Source: Microbispora hainanensis (GTDB taxonomy: Bacteria; Actinomycetota; Actinomycetes; Streptosporangiales; Streptosporangiaceae). From it: a stretch of DNA of 64,000 bases. Position numbers and translations under genes: made by a program. Shown here in pieces: positions 60,676 to 64,000 of the stretch; position 1 is the first letter of the stretch, and every line of letters starts with the position of its first letter. The stretch covers positions 4,154,001 through 4,218,000 of the forward strand of contig NZ_CP108086.1 of NCBI RefSeq assembly GCF_036186745.1, read 5' to 3'. A model generated the notes under the pieces. The model ran no database searches. It was not told where the DNA came from and saw only the letters and a list, made by a program, of their open reading frames with translations.

Positions 60676-62333
60676 CGCCACGCATAAGGGGAAACGACTA
60701 CACCGTCCTTCGGCCGCCGGCCCTCGGGTCGTCGTGGACACCCCGTCTGCGGGTCAGCGTGGTGATCCCCGCCTACGCCGATCAGGCCAAGCTCGATCTC
60801 ACGCTCGCCGGGCTGGCCAGGCAGACATATCCGGCCGACCTGCTCGAAGTGATCGTGGTCGACAACGGCACCGAGCCGCCGCTGCGCCTGCCGGAGATCC
60901 GGCCCCGCGACACGCGGCTGCTGGTCTGCGCGGCGCCGGGCCGGGCCAGGGCCCGCAACACCGGCCTGGCCGCCGCGACGGGCGACGTCATCCACTGGAT
61001 GGACTCCGACGTCGTGCCCGAGCCGGAGGAGGTGGAGGCGCACATGCGCTGGCACCACCTCGCGCCCTATCTGTCGGTCACCTCCTACCTGCGCTTCACC
61101 ACCGCCCCGCTGCCCGGCCCCGCCGACGTCGCGCGTACGGACGACCTGGCGAAGCTCTTCGAGCCGGCCGAGCCGCACGCCTGGATCGAAGACCTGGTGG
61201 AGCGGTCGGACGGGCTGGTCAACTCGCCGCGGCCGTTCAGCATCCACATCGGCGGCGCGTCGTCGGTCTCCGCCCGGCTGTTCGAGCGGGCCGGGCCGAT
61301 GGACCCGGAGATGATCCTCGGCCAGGACACCGAGATGGGATACCGGCTCGCCCAGGCGGGCGCGGTCTTCATCCCCGACCCGCAGGCCAGGGCCTATCAC
61401 CTCGGCCCGTCGATGCGCATGCGCGACAGCGCGCCGATCAGCCGGGTCAGCCACGCCCTGGTGACCGATCGGGTGCCCGGCTATCGGTGGCTGCGCACCC
61501 ATCCCTCCCGCCAGTGGAAGGTCCCGCAGGTGGAGGTCCTGGTGGACGCCACCGCCGGGTCGTACGACGAGGTCAGGGCCACTGTGGACGGCGTGCTGGC
61601 AGGCACGGTGACCGACCTCGCCGTGGTGCTGACCGGCCCGTGGGACGAGCTCGCGCCCGAGCAGCGCGCGCCGCTCAAGGACCCGAACCTCGACCTCGTG
61701 CTGCTGCGGGCCCACTACACCCACGAGGGCCGGGTGCGGCTGGCCACCACGGTGCCCGACACCCAGTCGCCCTACCGCCTGCGCATCCCGCCCGGCTGGG
61801 TGCCCGAGGAGGACGGTCTCGGCCGGCTTCTCGACGTGCTGCGCGGCCGGGAACGCGGCCTGGTGAGCGTGCTCCTGGCCGAGAACGCCGAGGGCGTCAC
61901 CGCCGCCCGGCTGGAGCGCACCGAGGCGTTCTCCCGCGCCGCACTCGTCGCCGAGGAGGGCGAGGACCTCGACGACGCCGTCGACGAGATGTTCGGCGTC
62001 TACTGGGTCGACGGCGAGACCTTCGGCTTCCGTACGGCCGAGGAGGCTCCGGCCTTCATGAGCGCGCGCGCCGCCTATCGCAAGCGGGTCAAGGCGGAGG
62101 CCGAGGTCGAGCGGCTGACCAAGGAGGTCGAGCGGCTGCGGGAACAGGTGACCAAATGGCGCGGCGAGGCCGGGCGGTGGCGCAAGTCCGCCGTCGAGTT
62201 CCGCCGTGAGATGGGCACCCTGCGGCGGCAGGTCTCGGTGCTGCGCGGGCAGGTCTCGGCGCTGCACCGCACCCGGGGCCTGCGCGGCATCGCCCGCGGC
62301 CTGCGTCGCCCTTTCACGTTCAAGAAGACCTGA
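60672..62333 (+). CDS. GT2-family glycosyltransferase with C-terminal coiled coil
   Basis: A 553-residue GT2 enzyme. The A-type domain (about 25-260) has VSVVIPAYADQAKLDLTLAG, VIVVDNGTEPPLRLPEIRP, GDVIHWMDSDVVPEPEEVEA (DSD motif) and ILGQDTEMGYRLAQAGA. A second domain (about 280-455) is shared with the convergent gene. Residues about 480-545 are a coiled coil (EVERLTKEVERLREQVTKWR). ATG at 60672 overlaps the previous stop. It is a paralogue of the gene at 62385-63935, with the same opening PRIR.NDY and domain plan. Confidence 0.9.
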   Translation: MTPRIRGNDYTVLRPPALGSSWTPRLRVSVVIPAYADQAKLDLTLAGLARQTYPADLLEVIVVDNGTEPPLRLPEIRPRDTRLLVCAAPGRARARNTGLAAATGDVIHWMDSDVVPEPEEVEAHMRWHHLAPYLSVTSYLRFTTAPLPGPADVARTDDLAKLFEPAEPHAWIEDLVERSDGLVNSPRPFSIHIGGASSVSARLFERAGPMDPEMILGQDTEMGYRLAQAGAVFIPDPQARAYHLGPSMRMRDSAPISRVSHALVTDRVPGYRWLRTHPSRQWKVPQVEVLVDATAGSYDEVRATVDGVLAGTVTDLAVVLTGPWDELAPEQRAPLKDPNLDLVLLRAHYTHEGRVRLATTVPDTQSPYRLRIPPGWVPEEDGLGRLLDVLRGRERGLVSVLLAENAEGVTAARLERTEAFSRAALVAEEGEDLDDAVDEMFGVYWVDGETFGFRTAEEAPAFMSARAAYRKRVKAEAEVERLTKEVERLREQVTKWRGEAGRWRKSAVEFRREMGTLRRQVSVLRGQVSALHRTRGLRGIARGLRRPFTFKKT

Positions 62334-62362
62334 CCCCGCCCCCGCCACCGCTCAGGGCGGGG
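62334..62362. terminator. Hairpin between convergent GT genes
   Basis: CCCCGCCC (62334-62341) and GGGCGGGG (62355-62362) pair 8 bp around a 13-nt loop, starting at the base after the plus-strand stop. It can serve both genes. Confidence 0.65.
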
Positions 62363-62384
62363 CAGCGATCCGGGGCGCTGCGGG

Positions 62385-63935
62385 TCAGGAGCGGCGGAAC
62401 AGGCCGCGGCGGCGCGGCGCCGCCGCCTCCGGTCGCGGGGCCTGGGCCGCGGCCGGTTTCGGGCTCGCCGTGGCCTGTGGCTTGCCGGCGTTCGGCGGGG
62501 TGGATTTCGGCGCGGCCTGTGGCACGGCCGGTTTCGCCGCCGCCGCGGGAGGCGTCTCGAACTCGCTTGCCGCGGCGTGCCGTACGCCGTGGGTCTGGGC
62601 GATCACGCCGGCGGGGTCCTCGCCCGGCGCGGCGAGCCGGCGGGCGCGCGCGACGGCCTCGGTCCGCTCCAGGGTGGCCGTGCCTCCGCCGGGCAGGTCG
62701 AGGACCAGCAGGCCGATGCGCTCCTCCAGCATCGCCTTGACCGCCCGCTCCAGCAGGGCCGGAGCCGGAGGGCTGCCGACGGGCGCGGTGTAGCGGAAGG
62801 GGACGGGCGCGGCGGTCGGCGCCGCCTGGTCCGCGAACCGCACCCGCGCGTCGTGCCCGAACGCCGCCTTGACCAGGGCGAGATCGAACGCTCCGGTCCC
62901 CGGCGCCCACCTGCCTCCGCCGTCGAGCGACGACCACGGGCCGGCCAGCGTGACCACGACGTCGGTGAGCGTGCCGCGCAGCACCGCGTCGACCGCCGCG
63001 ACGATCGCCCGTTCGTCCGCCCCGGTGACGTCGAAGACGACCTCCACGTACGGCACGAGCCAGCGCCGGCCGGGCTCCTTGCGCAGGTCACGGCGGAGCG
63101 GGACCCGGTGTGCCAGGTGGGTCTCGACGAGCCGGACGATCGACTTGCCGTGCTCGCCACGCTGGGCCGGCAGGCCGAGATGCACGGCACGGGCCTCCAT
63201 GTCGGGAACGAACACCGCCCCCGCCTGGGCGAGCCGGTAGGCGAACTCGGTGTCCTGGCCGCGCACCACCTCGGGATCGAAGCCCCGGACGTCGTCGAGC
63301 AGGGCCCGCCGCAGGGAGACCGTCGGGCCGGTGCACACCTGGTAGGGGTTCTTGCTGGCCCGCAGGCCGTCGAGGCGGCGGATGGTCTCCTCGGTCGAGC
63401 TGGACACCAGCGCGGACGGGTCGAACAGGTCCTCGGGCGAGCCGTGCCGTACGGCCTCGTGGACCTGCGCCGGAGTGAGGGCGGGCTCCTCGGCGAACTT
63501 CTTGCCGCCGATGGTGACGAGATAGTCGGTGAGGTGATGCCAGCGGAACAGCGCCTCCAGGTGCTCCCGCGAGATCACCATGTCGGCGTCGAGACGCTGC
63601 ACGATCTCGCCCTCGGCCGCCGCGATGCCGGCGTTCATCGCGTGTCCGGCGCCCCATCCGCCGGGCGGCACGACCACGACGCGGGTGTTGTCGGGCCGCA
63701 GGTCGGGCAGGCGCAGCGGAGGGTCGCTGCGGTCGTCCACGACGATCACCTCGATGAGGTGCGCGGGATAGGTCTGCGCGGCCAGCGCGGCCAGCGTCAG
63801 GTCGAGGCGGTGCTGCCCGCCGTGCGCGGGGATGACGACACTCGCGCTGAGCGTGGGCGTCCACTCGCCGATGGGCGGTGGCGTGAGCGGAGAGTAGTCG
63901 TTGTGGCGAATCCGCGGCCGGGGCTGGGGCTCCAT
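62385..63935 (-). CDS. GT2-family glycosyltransferase (paralogue of the preceding gene)
   Basis: A 516-residue GT2 enzyme, convergent with its paralogue. The A domain reads ASVVIPAHGGQHRLDLTLAA, IEVIVVDDRSDPPLRLPDLRP, GEIVQRLDADMVISREHLEA (DAD motif) and VVRGQDTEFAYRLAQAGAVF. A second domain follows, and the C-terminus (about 445-516) is a Pro/Ala-rich tail ending in Arg-rich LFRRS instead of a coiled coil. ATG at 63935 aligns with the start of the paralogue; the frame continues upstream to 63992. Confidence 0.88.
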   Translation of the reverse strand: MEPQPRPRIRHNDYSPLTPPPIGEWTPTLSASVVIPAHGGQHRLDLTLAALAAQTYPAHLIEVIVVDDRSDPPLRLPDLRPDNTRVVVVPPGGWGAGHAMNAGIAAAEGEIVQRLDADMVISREHLEALFRWHHLTDYLVTIGGKKFAEEPALTPAQVHEAVRHGSPEDLFDPSALVSSSTEETIRRLDGLRASKNPYQVCTGPTVSLRRALLDDVRGFDPEVVRGQDTEFAYRLAQAGAVFVPDMEARAVHLGLPAQRGEHGKSIVRLVETHLAHRVPLRRDLRKEPGRRWLVPYVEVVFDVTGADERAIVAAVDAVLRGTLTDVVVTLAGPWSSLDGGGRWAPGTGAFDLALVKAAFGHDARVRFADQAAPTAAPVPFRYTAPVGSPPAPALLERAVKAMLEERIGLLVLDLPGGGTATLERTEAVARARRLAAPGEDPAGVIAQTHGVRHAAASEFETPPAAAAKPAVPQAAPKSTPPNAGKPQATASPKPAAAQAPRPEAAAPRRRGLFRRS

Positions 63936-64000
63936 GCCCGTCAGGTGGGCCAATCCTCGTCCTTCACAGCGTTGGTCAAAAGGTTGCTCCACCCTAGCGA

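Overview
The window is GC-rich actinomycete chromosome. GTG starts are common, there are many TetR, PadR, HxlR and GntR regulators, and a WhiJ-type HTH/DUF397 pair with an RsbW-like ATPase, trehalose genes and WhiB7-type promoters are present. Gene content and codon use fit the Streptosporangiales (Streptosporangiaceae-like), but that placement is inference. No rRNA, tRNA or CRISPR array was seen.

Layout. 0-4.3 kb: a secreted or anchored protein, an OmpR-type two-component pair, and a QorB-like quinone reductase divergent from a QorR-like HxlR regulator across a perfect palindrome. 4.5-10.8 kb: glgX-treY-treZ, which turn glycogen-type glucan into trehalose. 10.8-13.4 kb: TetR, a decayed alpha/beta hydrolase and a GMC oxidoreductase. 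13.4-20.3 kb: a defence-like neighbourhood with a NYN-type nuclease, an HTH-N6-methylase-specificity-domain fusion, a MazG-like pyrophosphohydrolase, the WhiJ/DUF397/HATPase set, and an AAA ATPase plus HNH pair that looks like a Septu (PtuA/PtuB) system. 20.3-25.6 kb: SnoaL/TetR, a secreted protein, then a resistance-type module. In that module a tandem GNAT protein and an Erm rRNA methylase share a WhiB7-like promoter architecture and each has an upstream leader ORF; a decayed MMPL exporter lies between them.

25.6-30.7 kb holds hypothetical proteins, a MOSC protein and Ung, with three different minisatellites between genes. 30.8-36.0 kb (minus strand) is a carbohydrate ABC importer operon with two lipoprotein binding proteins and two permeases, one permease carrying an inserted Ig-like domain; no ATPase is encoded. 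36.1-39.9 kb is PadR, two tiny coupled ORFs, and a MacB/FtsX-type ABC exporter. 40.0-44.4 kb holds Cu/Zn superoxide dismutase, trehalose synthase treS and an asparagine-synthase-like protein. 44.5-47.8 kb is an AT-richer island with an orphan membrane protein and an ISAs1-type insertion sequence. Its 10-bp target duplication lies in the last codons of an already frameshifted ATPase gene.

47.9-53.8 kb: a CgeB-like glycosyltransferase, then nrtL-lysA-hom for lysine and threonine/methionine biosynthesis. 54.1-55.7 kb: a WxL-like secreted protein and its DUF916-like membrane partner. 55.9-56.9 kb: a GntR operon with a large inverted-repeat operator. 57-64 kb: a surface-glycan locus with a GT39-type membrane glycosyltransferase, a secreted polysaccharide deacetylase and three GT2 enzymes, two of them convergent paralogues.
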